Of a stretch of 64,000 nucleotides of DNA, positions 17,249 to 25,871 are shown in pieces. Each line of letters begins with the position of its first letter. Position 1 is the stretch's first letter. A program made the translations under genes and the position numbers. Under the pieces are notes generated by a model that saw nothing but the letters and a program-made list of their open reading frames with translations, was not told the DNA's origin and did no database searches. Source of the DNA: an uncultured Paracoccaceae bacterium (GTDB lineage: Bacteria; Pseudomonadota; Alphaproteobacteria; Rhodobacterales; Rhodobacteraceae). The DNA lies in assembly GCA_947493145.1 (NCBI GenBank), contig CANLPZ010000001.1, forward strand, positions 930,001 through 994,000, written 5' to 3'.

Positions 17249-17563
17249 ATGCAAAACCGTGCTTCTCCACTTTCTCCCGATGTCTGGTTAAATAACCTGT
17301 TCACATCGAAAGCGGCTCAGCGCGGCGAGGTCATCCGACGCGCAAAGCGCGATGTTGAACGTTTTGCCGGCATGCAACGGTTCTTTTCGGAAATCGATCG
17401 GCGCGGTTTCCAAGTCGCGGAAAACGCCGGACAGTTCATCATTTTCTGCAACCGTGAACCGGTCCTTATTTTGACCACAGAGAACGTGAAGTCTTCAAAA
17501 GACTTCACTCCGAAATCTTTTAAAGATTTCGGTCTCAACAGTGTCCCAATTGGCCGCCGGTAA
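17249..17563 (+). CDS. Small conserved protein with palindromic C-terminal codons
   Basis: The 104-residue protein begins MQNRASPLSPDVWLNNLFTS and contains AKRDVERFAGMQRFFSEIDR. There is no signal peptide or membrane segment. I recall similar short proteins in Rhodobacterales sometimes labelled as phosphoribosylanthranilate isomerase, but no TrpF barrel is present here, so that name should not be used. The C-terminal 26 or so residues (VKSSKDFTPKSFKDFG region) are encoded by two consecutive perfect inverted repeats, suggesting inserted palindromic elements. Its last 29 bases overlap the 3' end of the nuclease gene on the other strand. ATG 17249 is chosen because the conserved-looking part starts there. 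Confidence 0.6.
   Translation: MQNRASPLSPDVWLNNLFTSKAAQRGEVIRRAKRDVERFAGMQRFFSEIDRRGFQVAENAGQFIIFCNREPVLILTTENVKSSKDFTPKSFKDFGLNSVPIGRR
17486..17532. repeat. Two tandem perfect palindromes within the small gene
   Basis: GTGAAGTCTT (17486-17495) pairs with AAGACTTCAC (17499-17508), and CCGAAATCTT (17510-17519) pairs with AAGATTTCGG (17523-17532), each with a 3-base loop. The two units are 24 bases apart and share the consensus GAARTCTTYWAAAGAYTTC. They are in frame with the small gene and add SSKDF and SFKDF to it. No T run follows on either strand, so they are not simple terminators. Confidence 0.85.
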
Positions 17564-17936
17564 ACCGGCACATCTCAACGCCATGGCCGTTTTCCAACAA
17601 CAACGACGACAATGGTCGCCCATTAATCGAACATTTCGCGACAGTACGGCGATATTTATCGACCGCGACTTTGGTGCATTCCACCACTTTGGATTTTACC
17701 AAAGTCGTCATAAACTCCCGCGCTGCTTGCCCAGCGGCGGTATCACGTTCAGGCGCATCAACACCCCAAATACGCACCGGAAATTCATGGCCTTGTATCC
17801 GGATTGTGTCCCCGTCCGACACCCACTCGACGACACCTGCAAACCGCGCCACTTCGCGGTTCGACTGCATCTGAACCAACATCCAAAACACACCAAAGGC
17901 GGCCAAAACTGTGAGAATATTTGAAAGATGCCTCAC
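17535..17936 (-). CDS. Thermonuclease (SNase-like) family protein with N-terminal signal or anchor
   Basis: The 133-residue protein has an N-terminal hydrophobic helix (LSNILTVLAAFGVFWMLVQM) and then an SNase domain. The domain shows SDGDTIRIQG (the Ca-binding Asp region), VRIWGVDAPERDTAAGQAA (Arg and Glu catalytic pair) and DKYRRTVAKC (second catalytic Arg region). It would be exported or membrane-anchored and degrade extracellular or periplasmic nucleic acid. The C terminus is short (ends GGQLGHC) compared with staphylococcal nuclease, so the last helix may be missing. Its start overlaps the HlyD stop by four bases, placing it at the end of the T1SS operon. The tail overlaps the convergent small gene. 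Confidence 0.83.
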   Translation of the reverse strand: MRHLSNILTVLAAFGVFWMLVQMQSNREVARFAGVVEWVSDGDTIRIQGHEFPVRIWGVDAPERDTAAGQAAREFMTTLVKSKVVECTKVAVDKYRRTVAKCSINGRPLSSLLLENGHGVEMCRFTGGQLGHC

Positions 17937-19102
17937 GGCTCGCGGAAGGCTTCTTTGGATTTGTAGAGCGGTTTTAACAGATACTGCAAAACAGTCTTTT
18001 CACCGGTGTGTAGCTCGACCTCCGCCTGCATACCGGGACGGATTTCGATACGTTTTTGGCGATCGGTCAGGTTGTCCAAATCAACACGCAGCGACACACG
18101 ATAGTGCGGCTCGATTTCAGGCCGGCGTTCATCCTTAAACGTGTCGGCGGAAATCAAATGAACCTCGCCATCCAATGATCCGTAAATCGTATAATCATAG
18201 GCCGAAAGCTTGATGGTTGCAGATTGCCCACGTTTGAGGTTCGCAATATCCTTAGGCGCGACTTGGGCTTCGACGAACAGTTCCTCATCCAACGGAATGA
18301 TTTGGAAAATCTCTTCGCCCGGCCGGACCACACCACCAATTGTCGAAACCCCAAGATTGTTCACGATCCCCTTCATCGGGGATCGAATGACGGTTCGGTT
18401 CAATTGGTCTTCCGCGGCTTTGACATTCGCTTGCAACGTTGCGATTTCTTTCAACGTGTCGGAATATTCCGCGGCGCGGTCCAATTCGGCCTTGGTCGCA
18501 ATTTCGTTGACTTGAATTTCCGCGTCCGAAAACGCTTTGCGGGAACGGGTGACTTCGATCAAAGACACGATCTGCTTTTTCAACATCGCTTCCATCAGGT
18601 CACGTTCCTTGCGCGCTTGTGCCAGCACGGCACGCGCACCATCCGTGCGCGACACATAGTCAGACTGCCGTGCACGCAAAAGCGCGCGTTCACTGTCCAC
18701 AATATTAGGCTGGCGAATGGCAAGCGTCGCAGGCACATCGAAATCAAACGCCCCTTCAAGTTCCGCCTGCAATCGAAGTTTGCGAATTTCAAGTGCATCA
18801 ATTTGGTCGCTAAGATCATCAACAGAAGACTGAAACTTTGTGCCGCGAAGCCGCGCCAAAATTTCGCCCTGTTCAACTTCGTCACCTTCTGCGACCAGAA
18901 GTTCTGACAAAATACCGCCTTCAAGGTTTTGAATGATTTGCGGTTTCGAGGACGACACAAATTCACCATCCGCACGGACAATTTCATCAATCGACGCGAA
19001 ATAGGCCCAGCCGACAAACAACGCCAACGTCCCTGCGACGAGCCAGATCAACAGGCTCGAACCACGCATTCCTTCGTCAAACTCTGCTTCAAAACTGGCC
19101 AT
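17933..19102 (-). CDS. HlyD-family type I secretion membrane fusion protein
   Basis: The 389-residue protein has one N-terminal transmembrane helix (LLIWLVAGTLALFVGWAYFA). A lipoyl-like half motif follows (SSKPQIIQNLEGGILSELLV), then a long coiled-coil hairpin (about residues 95-240), the second lipoyl half (RSPMKGIVNNLGVSTIGGVV) and a beta-barrel C-terminal region ending RPGMQAEVELHTGEKTVLQY. This is the HlyD/PrsE type that bridges an inner-membrane ABC exporter and a TolC-like channel. Its start touches the exporter stop (one shared base) and its stop overlaps the nuclease start. It belongs to the adhesin secretion operon. Confidence 0.95.
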   Translation of the reverse strand: MASFEAEFDEGMRGSSLLIWLVAGTLALFVGWAYFASIDEIVRADGEFVSSSKPQIIQNLEGGILSELLVAEGDEVEQGEILARLRGTKFQSSVDDLSDQIDALEIRKLRLQAELEGAFDFDVPATLAIRQPNIVDSERALLRARQSDYVSRTDGARAVLAQARKERDLMEAMLKKQIVSLIEVTRSRKAFSDAEIQVNEIATKAELDRAAEYSDTLKEIATLQANVKAAEDQLNRTVIRSPMKGIVNNLGVSTIGGVVRPGEEIFQIIPLDEELFVEAQVAPKDIANLKRGQSATIKLSAYDYTIYGSLDGEVHLISADTFKDERRPEIEPHYRVSLRVDLDNLTDRQKRIEIRPGMQAEVELHTGEKTVLQYLLKPLYKSKEAFREP

Positions 19103-21336
19103 TACGCGGACGCCTTTTTGTTTTGAATATGTGCCAAGACTTCGTCGCGGGGTCCATCAACGATCAACTTCCCGTCTTGTAAAATCACGGTGCGATCCGT
19201 CAGTTGCAAAATCGGCATCCGGTGCGTCGCGATAATGGCGGTGCGCCCTTCGAGCCAAGTTTCCAAACGACTTACCAAAGTGTTTTCCAAAGTCTGATCC
19301 AACGCAGCCGTTGGTTCATCAAGCAAACAAATTTTTGGATCTTGCAGCCAGACCCGTGCCCAGCCAATGGATTGACGCTGCCCAATTGAAAGCCCCTCAC
19401 CGCGATCTGAAATCGCCAAGTCCAATCCTTTTGGGTGACTGCGAACATATTTTCCAAGACCGGCAAAATCCAACGCTTCGAACAAACGCGCATCATCGCG
19501 TTCCAGCATTGAAAGGTTTAAATTATCGCGCAATGTGCCCGTGAACAGCTTCACCTCTTGGCCAAGATATCCGATGTTTCGACGCAGGTCCTTTGGATGG
19601 ATTTGTTCCATCTCAACCCCATCAACCAAAATGCGACCCTCAGAGGGTGCATATAGCCCTGACAGCAATTTCAGGAACGTTGATTTACCCGATCCATTTG
19701 GTCCCAACACGGCGACGCGTTGCCCTGCTTTGATGGCCAGCCCGCGTACGTCAACATTAACGGACCCTTCGTCGTCATACCGATAGGACACACCGTTGAG
19801 TTCGAACGCGCCTTGAATTTCTTCGCGGCGCAAATAGGTACGATCGTCACTTAGGCTTTGTTCAGCGCCGGCAATTTTATCCAACCCGTCCAACGCGGTT
19901 TTCACATTACTCCAACGTGCCATGGTTCCCGCGAGTTGCGACAATGGCGCAAGTGTTCGGCTTGTTAAAATGCCCACCGCGATAATCGAACCGACAGTGA
20001 ATTCGCCCGCGAAAACCAAAAAGGTCCCGACAACAACCGCAGCGATATACGTGGCTTGCTGCACGCCTTGGCTCCAAAATGTCAAAGCCGACGCAAGTTT
20101 GCGTTGCTCAGATGATTTTAGCGAGCTTAACGCGGTTAGTTCTTCCCACAAACGGGCAAAACGTTCTTCTGCGCGCTGTGCCTTTACTGTGTCTGCGTCA
20201 TAGATGACTTCGTGCAGCATACGGCTTGATTTCACAGCCGCCCCTTGGGTTTGCTCCGTCAGTGCCATCATGCGTTTTTGCAACAAGAACCCAGGTACAA
20301 CCATCAAGATCCCACCAAGGACCAACACCCAAACCAAATTTCCGGCAATGGATGAAACAAGCAACAAGAAGACAAAGATAAATGGAATATCGGCCAACCC
20401 ACCAATGGTTGACGCCGTGAAAAATTCGCGGACGGAGGAAAATTCGCGCATCGCGGAAAACATGGTCGAAGGAGAGGCGTTTTTACCCCCCGACCGCATT
20501 CCCAAAACACGATCCATCAAAAGCTTTTGAACCGACATTTCAATGCGGCGACCCGCGCCGTCCATTAAACGTGCGCGTGCGCCTTTCAAGAAGGCTTCCA
20601 TCAGAATGGCCAAACCCGCCCCAATGGCCAGTACCCAAAGCGTGGCACTGGATTGGTGTGGGATGACGCGGTCGTAAACTTGCAAAGAGAACAGAGCGAC
20701 CGCCACAGCCAACACGTTTGCAACCAAAGACCCCAAGGCGATTTCAGCCAACTGGCGGCGGAATTTTCCGAACTGTCCCCAGAACCAATGCGATTGGTCT
20801 TTTTCCGGCGCATGGTTCGCGGCCAGTTGTTGGACCGACTTTTCAGCCTTGATAATTTGCCCTTGGTAATGCGGCGCGAATTCTTCGATCGCGACATCGA
20901 ACCGTTTGTCACCCGCCTCCGCATCATAAATTGTAACAGTGTCAGTGGTCTGCGAAAGGACCAAAATCAATTGGCCACCCGTCATGACGGCCAATGCGGG
21001 CCAATGCTGCGGTTTCAAATCCCTCGCTTTGACCAACTTGGAATTCAACTGACCCTTTGGCAAAGCGTCGACCATCGCGTCCAAGGACAACGGATCGCTC
21101 GCCAGCTCCAATCGCTCAGAAATGTCTAGTGCTGGAACCTCGACACCCAACTGACCCGCATAAACGGATGCAAGTTCTGAACGAATGGCGACTTTGTTCG
21201 GGGCTTTGTCCTCTGCGTCCTTTGCCGTATCTGGCATCGCAATATGGGTTGAAATTTTCTGTTCGAATTTACGAACGGCTTTGATCCGTCCGCCCTTTCG
21301 AACGTTTACGTCAAACGCAACAACGGGGGCGCTCAT
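19102..21336 (-). CDS. Type I secretion ABC exporter (permease/ATPase)
   Basis: The 744-residue exporter contains an N-terminal region (about residues 45-170) at the position of the C39 peptidase or C39-like domain. It has no Cys, so it is non-proteolytic and probably holds the substrate. A six-helix ABC transmembrane domain follows (about 200-470), then the nucleotide-binding domain with Walker A LGPNGSGKSTFLKLLSGL, signature LSIGQRQSIGWARVWL and Walker B ICLLDEPTAALDQ. It resembles the LapB-type exporters of large adhesins. The start overlaps the stop of the TolC-like gene. Its likely substrate is the adhesin encoded upstream. Confidence 0.94.
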   Translation of the reverse strand: MSAPVVAFDVNVRKGGRIKAVRKFEQKISTHIAMPDTAKDAEDKAPNKVAIRSELASVYAGQLGVEVPALDISERLELASDPLSLDAMVDALPKGQLNSKLVKARDLKPQHWPALAVMTGGQLILVLSQTTDTVTIYDAEAGDKRFDVAIEEFAPHYQGQIIKAEKSVQQLAANHAPEKDQSHWFWGQFGKFRRQLAEIALGSLVANVLAVAVALFSLQVYDRVIPHQSSATLWVLAIGAGLAILMEAFLKGARARLMDGAGRRIEMSVQKLLMDRVLGMRSGGKNASPSTMFSAMREFSSVREFFTASTIGGLADIPFIFVFLLLVSSIAGNLVWVLVLGGILMVVPGFLLQKRMMALTEQTQGAAVKSSRMLHEVIYDADTVKAQRAEERFARLWEELTALSSLKSSEQRKLASALTFWSQGVQQATYIAAVVVGTFLVFAGEFTVGSIIAVGILTSRTLAPLSQLAGTMARWSNVKTALDGLDKIAGAEQSLSDDRTYLRREEIQGAFELNGVSYRYDDEGSVNVDVRGLAIKAGQRVAVLGPNGSGKSTFLKLLSGLYAPSEGRILVDGVEMEQIHPKDLRRNIGYLGQEVKLFTGTLRDNLNLSMLERDDARLFEALDFAGLGKYVRSHPKGLDLAISDRGEGLSIGQRQSIGWARVWLQDPKICLLDEPTAALDQTLENTLVSRLETWLEGRTAIIATHRMPILQLTDRTVILQDGKLIVDGPRDEVLAHIQNKKASA

Positions 21337-22676
21337 ACATCACCTCCATCGACCAAAAGCCCAAGGGTTTTCGCCATCTCTAGTTCAATCAATGCAACGC
21401 GGTATTTGTGCGCCAAAGCTTCGCGTTCTGTACGCACTTTTGTTTCATAGACACCAACAGCTTCCGTCAATGCACGTTGACCAGATTGAACCTGATCCTC
21501 AAAAACAGCAAGATTGGATCGCGCTTGTTCAAGCAATGTCACCGATTGTGCTTCTTGGCGTTTTGCGGATGCCAGCTTTTGTTCCAAAGCAGCAATATCA
21601 CGGTTCGCGTCCTCGCGCGCCTGCGCCAACCGACGCCCTGCCGCGTCTTTTTCTGCCTCTAACGCCTTTAGGTTTGCACCAGTGCCAAACCCAAACCCGT
21701 TTTCAGCGCCAACATTCACGCCAAGGTTCGATCCACCGGAACCGACCGTTCCGCCCGCTGAAACGCCTGGTAAATATGCGGCACGCGCAACGACAGCTTG
21801 TGCGATGTCGCGTTCCATTTCAGCTTCAGCCTTCAAAACACTCAATGGGGTCGGAAGCCCAGACACCTGTTTCAAAGACGACAAACCACTTACACCATCT
21901 AAAGGCGTTGCAGACATCGCATTCAATTCGGCAATGTGAATCGCGGCGGCTTCTTTATCTGACGCCAATGCATTGTCCATTTCGGCAATTTTTTGACGTA
22001 ACACATCCAGATCCGAACGGTCCGATACACCGCCCTGAACGCGTTGTTCCATCACCCATTCAAATTTATGCATCCGCGTCATTGCGGCGTGCGAAACTTG
22101 TGCCTTTTCGCGTGCTTCAAGCGACTTCACGTAAAGCTCTAATGCGGTGTAGACACGTTCGTTTGTATCATGAACAAGGTTTACGGCCGCGACTTCAACA
22201 TCAGCCTTCGCAAATTCACGTTCCGCTTTTTTGCGACCGTTGTCAAAAATCACTTGGTCGACCACCAAACTGGCAACAACAGAACCCAATGAGTTGAGTG
22301 ACAAAGACGGCCCCAAAGTCGGCAACCAATTTTTGGACGCGGCTTCGGCGCGCAACTTGGCACTGCGAAGCTCTGCCTCGGCTGTGCGCGAATTCGCGGC
22401 CAATACACCATCCGCCACCGTGGCATATGATCCGTTGGTGTTCAAAATCGACTGACGCGCGATCAATGCATTGATCATCTCGGACTCTTGGTCCTGCGCG
22501 TTCAAAACTGCTTTTTTAGGTTGTTCACCTGTGTCTGCGGCCTTTGGCTGCGACAACATTTTAAAGGGGCTTTGCGAGGCGATATCCGCCATCGTGTTTT
22601 CGCCCATACATCCCGATAGGACAAACGCTGCGATCCCCATCGCAATAATACTCTGCCCTTTTTTACCCTGCACCAA
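21333..22676 (-). CDS. TolC-family outer membrane protein with lipobox
   Basis: The 447-residue protein is mostly long helices with heptad character, and the two halves resemble each other (AELRSAKLRAEAASKNWLPT in the first; ERDIAQAVVARAAYLPGVSA in the second), as in the TolC trimer protomer. The signal peptide ends in a lipobox (IAAFVLSGCMGEN), so the mature protein probably carries a lipid on Cys 23. This is known for OprM/NodT-like members but less expected for a type I secretion channel. It overlaps the exporter start by four bases. A GC-rich hairpin lies between it and the adhesin stop. Confidence 0.9.
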   Translation of the reverse strand: MVQGKKGQSIIAMGIAAFVLSGCMGENTMADIASQSPFKMLSQPKAADTGEQPKKAVLNAQDQESEMINALIARQSILNTNGSYATVADGVLAANSRTAEAELRSAKLRAEAASKNWLPTLGPSLSLNSLGSVVASLVVDQVIFDNGRKKAEREFAKADVEVAAVNLVHDTNERVYTALELYVKSLEAREKAQVSHAAMTRMHKFEWVMEQRVQGGVSDRSDLDVLRQKIAEMDNALASDKEAAAIHIAELNAMSATPLDGVSGLSSLKQVSGLPTPLSVLKAEAEMERDIAQAVVARAAYLPGVSAGGTVGSGGSNLGVNVGAENGFGFGTGANLKALEAEKDAAGRRLAQAREDANRDIAALEQKLASAKRQEAQSVTLLEQARSNLAVFEDQVQSGQRALTEAVGVYETKVRTEREALAHKYRVALIELEMAKTLGLLVDGGDV

Positions 22677-22716
22677 AACGCTCTCCGATTGTTTTTATAT
22701 TTAGAGAGAAACAATC

Positions 22717-22738
22717 GCGGGCAGCGTTGGCCGCCCGC
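22717..22738 (-). terminator. GC-rich hairpin between the adhesin and the TolC-like gene
   Basis: GCGGGC at 22717-22722 pairs with GCCCGC at 22733-22738, and the stem can extend by three inner pairs (one wobble). On the minus strand it is followed by GATTGTTTCTC, a weak T tract. It could let partial read-through from the adhesin into the secretion genes. Confidence 0.4.
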
Positions 22739-22752
22739 AATCGGTCGTTTGT

Positions 22753-25656
22753 TTAGATGACGACGTTGACGTCGTCGTTGATGATCAATGTACCGCCATC
22801 GTTTCCAAGGCTGTAAATGTCATAGCTTTGGCCTTCGATCACAGTCGATTGGTTCGTCGCGACCGCACCCGCGATGTTCAACGTATCGTCCGATCCGCCA
22901 TTCACGATCAATGTGTTCGTGTTGTTTGAAAGATCTTCCAAATCGCCAGCGGTCAAGGTCAACACCGCATCCTCAGCGAACTGCAAGTCGATGCTTTCGA
23001 TGTTAAAGCCATCCAGCGCCGATGGGATGTCGACAACAGATGTCCCGATTTCATCCAACACGAAATACGTTGAGCTTTCGTTTCCAACAGTGTCCTCAGA
23101 CGTCACGACAAGATGCGATCCATCCGGAACTGGTGTATCAAACGCAAAGGTCAGTTCGTTGTTCAACGGATTCACAAACGAGTTGCTGTCGTCGCCGATA
23201 ACCTGCGTTGAACCTGTCGCCGTGATTTCAGAAACCGTTACGTCACCTTCGCTGACATCCACGCCGACGCCGCGAACACCGTCTTCGCCACGAACGTAGC
23301 TTTCGACAAACGGCGCATCTGGCGCTGTTGTGTCGATGTTGAAGGTTTCGCTGACCGACGATGTGTTGCCGGCTGCATCTGTTGCGTTCACAATCGCTGT
23401 CGCGGTTGTTTCGCCCGATGGAATTTCAGAGGCTGCAAAATCAACTGACCAATTACCAGATGCATCAACAGTCGCGGCGCGAGTTACACCATTGAACGTC
23501 ACATTGACCGTCGATCCTGGTTCAACGACACCTGTCAGTGTAATACCCGCAGCGGCTTCGTCTGCGTTGATATAGTTGTCTCCGCCGGTTGGATCAGAAA
23601 TGATCGACAATGCGTTGACAAAGGTGTCGACACGAACCGCTTCACTTAGCGTGCTGACGTTTCCAACTGGGTCAGTCGCCGTCACAACCATAGTTGTGTC
23701 GTATTCACCTGCTGGGATTTGGCCGGCGCCGTAGTTCACGGTCCAATTTCCAGCCGCATCGACAATCGCTGTTTGCGTTACACCCGCCAATTCAACGATG
23801 ACTGTTGATCCTGGTTCAGTTGTCCCTGTCAGCGTCAAACCGTTTTGTGCTTCGACACCGTTGACGACATCGTCACCGGCGATTGAACCATTGGTTTCTG
23901 TGAAGTTGCGTACAAATGTATCGATTTGAACGCTACCCGAAGCCGTCGCGGTGTTACCTGCTGCGTCTGTAGCAACCGCGGTAACGTTCGCAACATATTC
24001 GCCTTCAGGAACCTCATGCGCTGCAAAGTTTGCGCTCCAAGTTCCGTTCGCACCAGTCATAACAGTATGCGATACGTTGCCCATTGTAACGACAACGGAT
24101 GCAAATGGTTGCGCTGTACCCGTTAGGACAACACCATCCGCCGCCTCAGCCGCATTTACGATGCCGTCAATTTCAACGGTCGCTGTTTCCACTGTTACAT
24201 CTGTCACCGTATCAACGTTTACAGTGCGCGTTGCCGAAGACGAGTTTCCAGCCGCGTCAGTCGCAGTCGCAACGACATCAAGACTGTATTCACCTGCCGG
24301 AATATCACCTGCACCAAAGACAACAGACCAGTTCCCGTTTGCGTCAACAGTTGCGTTTTGTGTCACGCCACCGATTTGAACGACAACAGTCGACCCTGGT
24401 TGCGTTGTCCCCGTAAAGGAAACGCCAGCCGCCGCTTCGTCCGCGTTGATTGTACCATCACCGGCGATAGTGACCGATGAATGAGAAACTTGTGAAATTG
24501 TATCAATTTCAACAGTTTGCGTTGAAGTCGCTGTGTTCCCGTAGGTATCTGTCGCGACCGCAGTAACATCCGCTGTATATTCGCCACCCGCAAATGTCGT
24601 GGATGGGAAATCAACGCTCCATGATCCATCACCCGCAACAACCGCATTCAGTGAAATACCGCCAGCGGTTACAACAACCGTTGATCCAATTTCTGCTGTT
24701 CCTTCGAACGTAACACCATCTGAATTTTCAACCGCATTGATAACGCCGTCACCTTCGACACCTGATGTATCAAATTCAAGACCAGCAACCGTATCAACAA
24801 CCAAAGTGTCGGTAACCGTCGTTGAATTTCCGGACTCATCTGTCGCAATGACCGTAACTTCGGTTTCATACTCGCCCTGCGGCAATTCTGTTGTGTCAAA
24901 GGTCACTTCCCACGTACCGTCATCGCCGACAGTGGTAGTTTCAGTGCTTCCTTCAATGATTACTTCGATCGTTGCACCCGGCTCGCCTGTGCCGCCGATG
25001 TCGATACCGTCCAAGTGATCTTCTTCGTTCACGACATGATCGACAGACTTTACGCCTTCGTCGGTGTCAACTTCTGGCGGGGTTGTGTCCGCTGGCGCGC
25101 CGCCACCGTTTCCGCCGCCGCCGCCGATACCGCCGATGATGGCTGCACCACCTGCCAACGCCGCAGCGCCGGTTCCGACACCGCCCAATGCACCCAGACC
25201 GCCAAGCAACCCAGTCGCAAGCATACCCGCTTCGCCATCTGTGACTGCGGCACTCGCGTCCGCAACCATAACGTCGGGACCATCAGAAAAATAAAGACTG
25301 TCGTCAGGGCTCCATTTGCCCATGGCTTCTGTTGCCGCATATTGTGCGACCACACCGTCTGCTGTTTCGATCAGCTCGACTTTGGTCAGCAAGCCATCTG
25401 AACTCAGATACAGCTCATTTGGCACCGAAATGCCGCTAACAAAGAAATTATCGATCGTAACGACGCTTCCATCAATCAAAATAATGTTGAGCGCGTTCCC
25501 AACACGTTCGTAGTTCTGGACTTGGAAATGACGTAAGTTAAGCGAGATATCCTGACCAACACCTGCAACCATCTGTGTTGCACCGTTGACTCCACCAAAC
25601 TCACCACGCTGAATATTGCCCGCACTATCGCGAACAACGAAATTAATCGTTGACAT
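22753..25656 (-). CDS. BapA-like Ig-repeat adhesin, probable type I secretion substrate
   Basis: The 967-residue acidic protein has no Sec signal. Residues 1-130 resemble the BapA prefix domain (FVVRDSAGNIQRGEFGG, then IILIDGSVVTIDNFF). Residues about 143-186 form a Gly/Ala-rich, partly hydrophobic linker. Six tandem Ig-like repeats of about 90-100 residues follow (each with GDGxINAxEA, LTGTxxPGSTV, WSVxF, GEYxxxVTAxATDxxGN), then a divergent seventh domain. The C-terminal segment is LTLTAGDLEDLSNNTNTLIV then DDTLNIAGA, typical of T1SS adhesins. RTX nonapeptides are absent. The start at 25656 has a GGAG site; the frame from 25686 adds ten residues. It heads the operon carrying its exporter and is small for the class. 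Confidence 0.85.
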   Translation of the reverse strand: MSTINFVVRDSAGNIQRGEFGGVNGATQMVAGVGQDISLNLRHFQVQNYERVGNALNIILIDGSVVTIDNFFVSGISVPNELYLSSDGLLTKVELIETADGVVAQYAATEAMGKWSPDDSLYFSDGPDVMVADASAAVTDGEAGMLATGLLGGLGALGGVGTGAAALAGGAAIIGGIGGGGGNGGGAPADTTPPEVDTDEGVKSVDHVVNEEDHLDGIDIGGTGEPGATIEVIIEGSTETTTVGDDGTWEVTFDTTELPQGEYETEVTVIATDESGNSTTVTDTLVVDTVAGLEFDTSGVEGDGVINAVENSDGVTFEGTAEIGSTVVVTAGGISLNAVVAGDGSWSVDFPSTTFAGGEYTADVTAVATDTYGNTATSTQTVEIDTISQVSHSSVTIAGDGTINADEAAAGVSFTGTTQPGSTVVVQIGGVTQNATVDANGNWSVVFGAGDIPAGEYSLDVVATATDAAGNSSSATRTVNVDTVTDVTVETATVEIDGIVNAAEAADGVVLTGTAQPFASVVVTMGNVSHTVMTGANGTWSANFAAHEVPEGEYVANVTAVATDAAGNTATASGSVQIDTFVRNFTETNGSIAGDDVVNGVEAQNGLTLTGTTEPGSTVIVELAGVTQTAIVDAAGNWTVNYGAGQIPAGEYDTTMVVTATDPVGNVSTLSEAVRVDTFVNALSIISDPTGGDNYINADEAAAGITLTGVVEPGSTVNVTFNGVTRAATVDASGNWSVDFAASEIPSGETTATAIVNATDAAGNTSSVSETFNIDTTAPDAPFVESYVRGEDGVRGVGVDVSEGDVTVSEITATGSTQVIGDDSNSFVNPLNNELTFAFDTPVPDGSHLVVTSEDTVGNESSTYFVLDEIGTSVVDIPSALDGFNIESIDLQFAEDAVLTLTAGDLEDLSNNTNTLIVNGGSDDTLNIAGAVATNQSTVIEGQSYDIYSLGNDGGTLIINDDVNVVI

Positions 25657-25818
25657 TGGACTGCTCCGCCTCATGTGAACGCCCAAGTTTTCTTGGTGCG
25701 CAAATTGTTATTAACAAACACAATATCTAGTTTTCCGATCTACGGCTAGAGGGAAATTTGCCCGAATTTCGCCACATTGCGCAGAAAGTTGTTGTCAAAT
25801 AGCAACAATTAACACAAG

Positions 25819-25855
25819 AAAAGCAAGGCCTTGGATCACCTCTGACCCAAAGCCT
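25819..25855 (-). terminator. Intrinsic terminator after the beta-helix gene (minus strand)
   Basis: On the minus strand AGGCTTTGG pairs with CCAAGGCCT (plus positions 25847-25855 and 25826-25834, one G-T pair), followed by TGCTTTT. It separates the beta-helix gene from the adhesin operon. The rest of the 215-base interval (25657-25871) is AT-rich and presumably holds the adhesin promoter; I saw no unambiguous boxes. Confidence 0.65.
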
Positions 25856-25871
25856 CCTCTCAAAAACCAAA

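Noticed and set aside
17249..17563. Phosphoribosylanthranilate isomerase (TrpF) label for the small gene
   Set aside because: The product has 104 residues and lacks the TIM-barrel motifs; such labels on similar proteins probably come from a misannotation.
21185..22297. Plus-strand open frame of 370 codons opposite the T1SS exporter and TolC-like genes
   Set aside because: Antisense to two well-supported genes with overlap of their coupled junction; His/Arg/Gln-rich shadow translation without family resemblance.
23300..25050. DNA-level repeats in the adhesin gene
   Set aside because: They are Ig-domain coding repeats diverged at the nucleotide level; not a mobile or CRISPR element.
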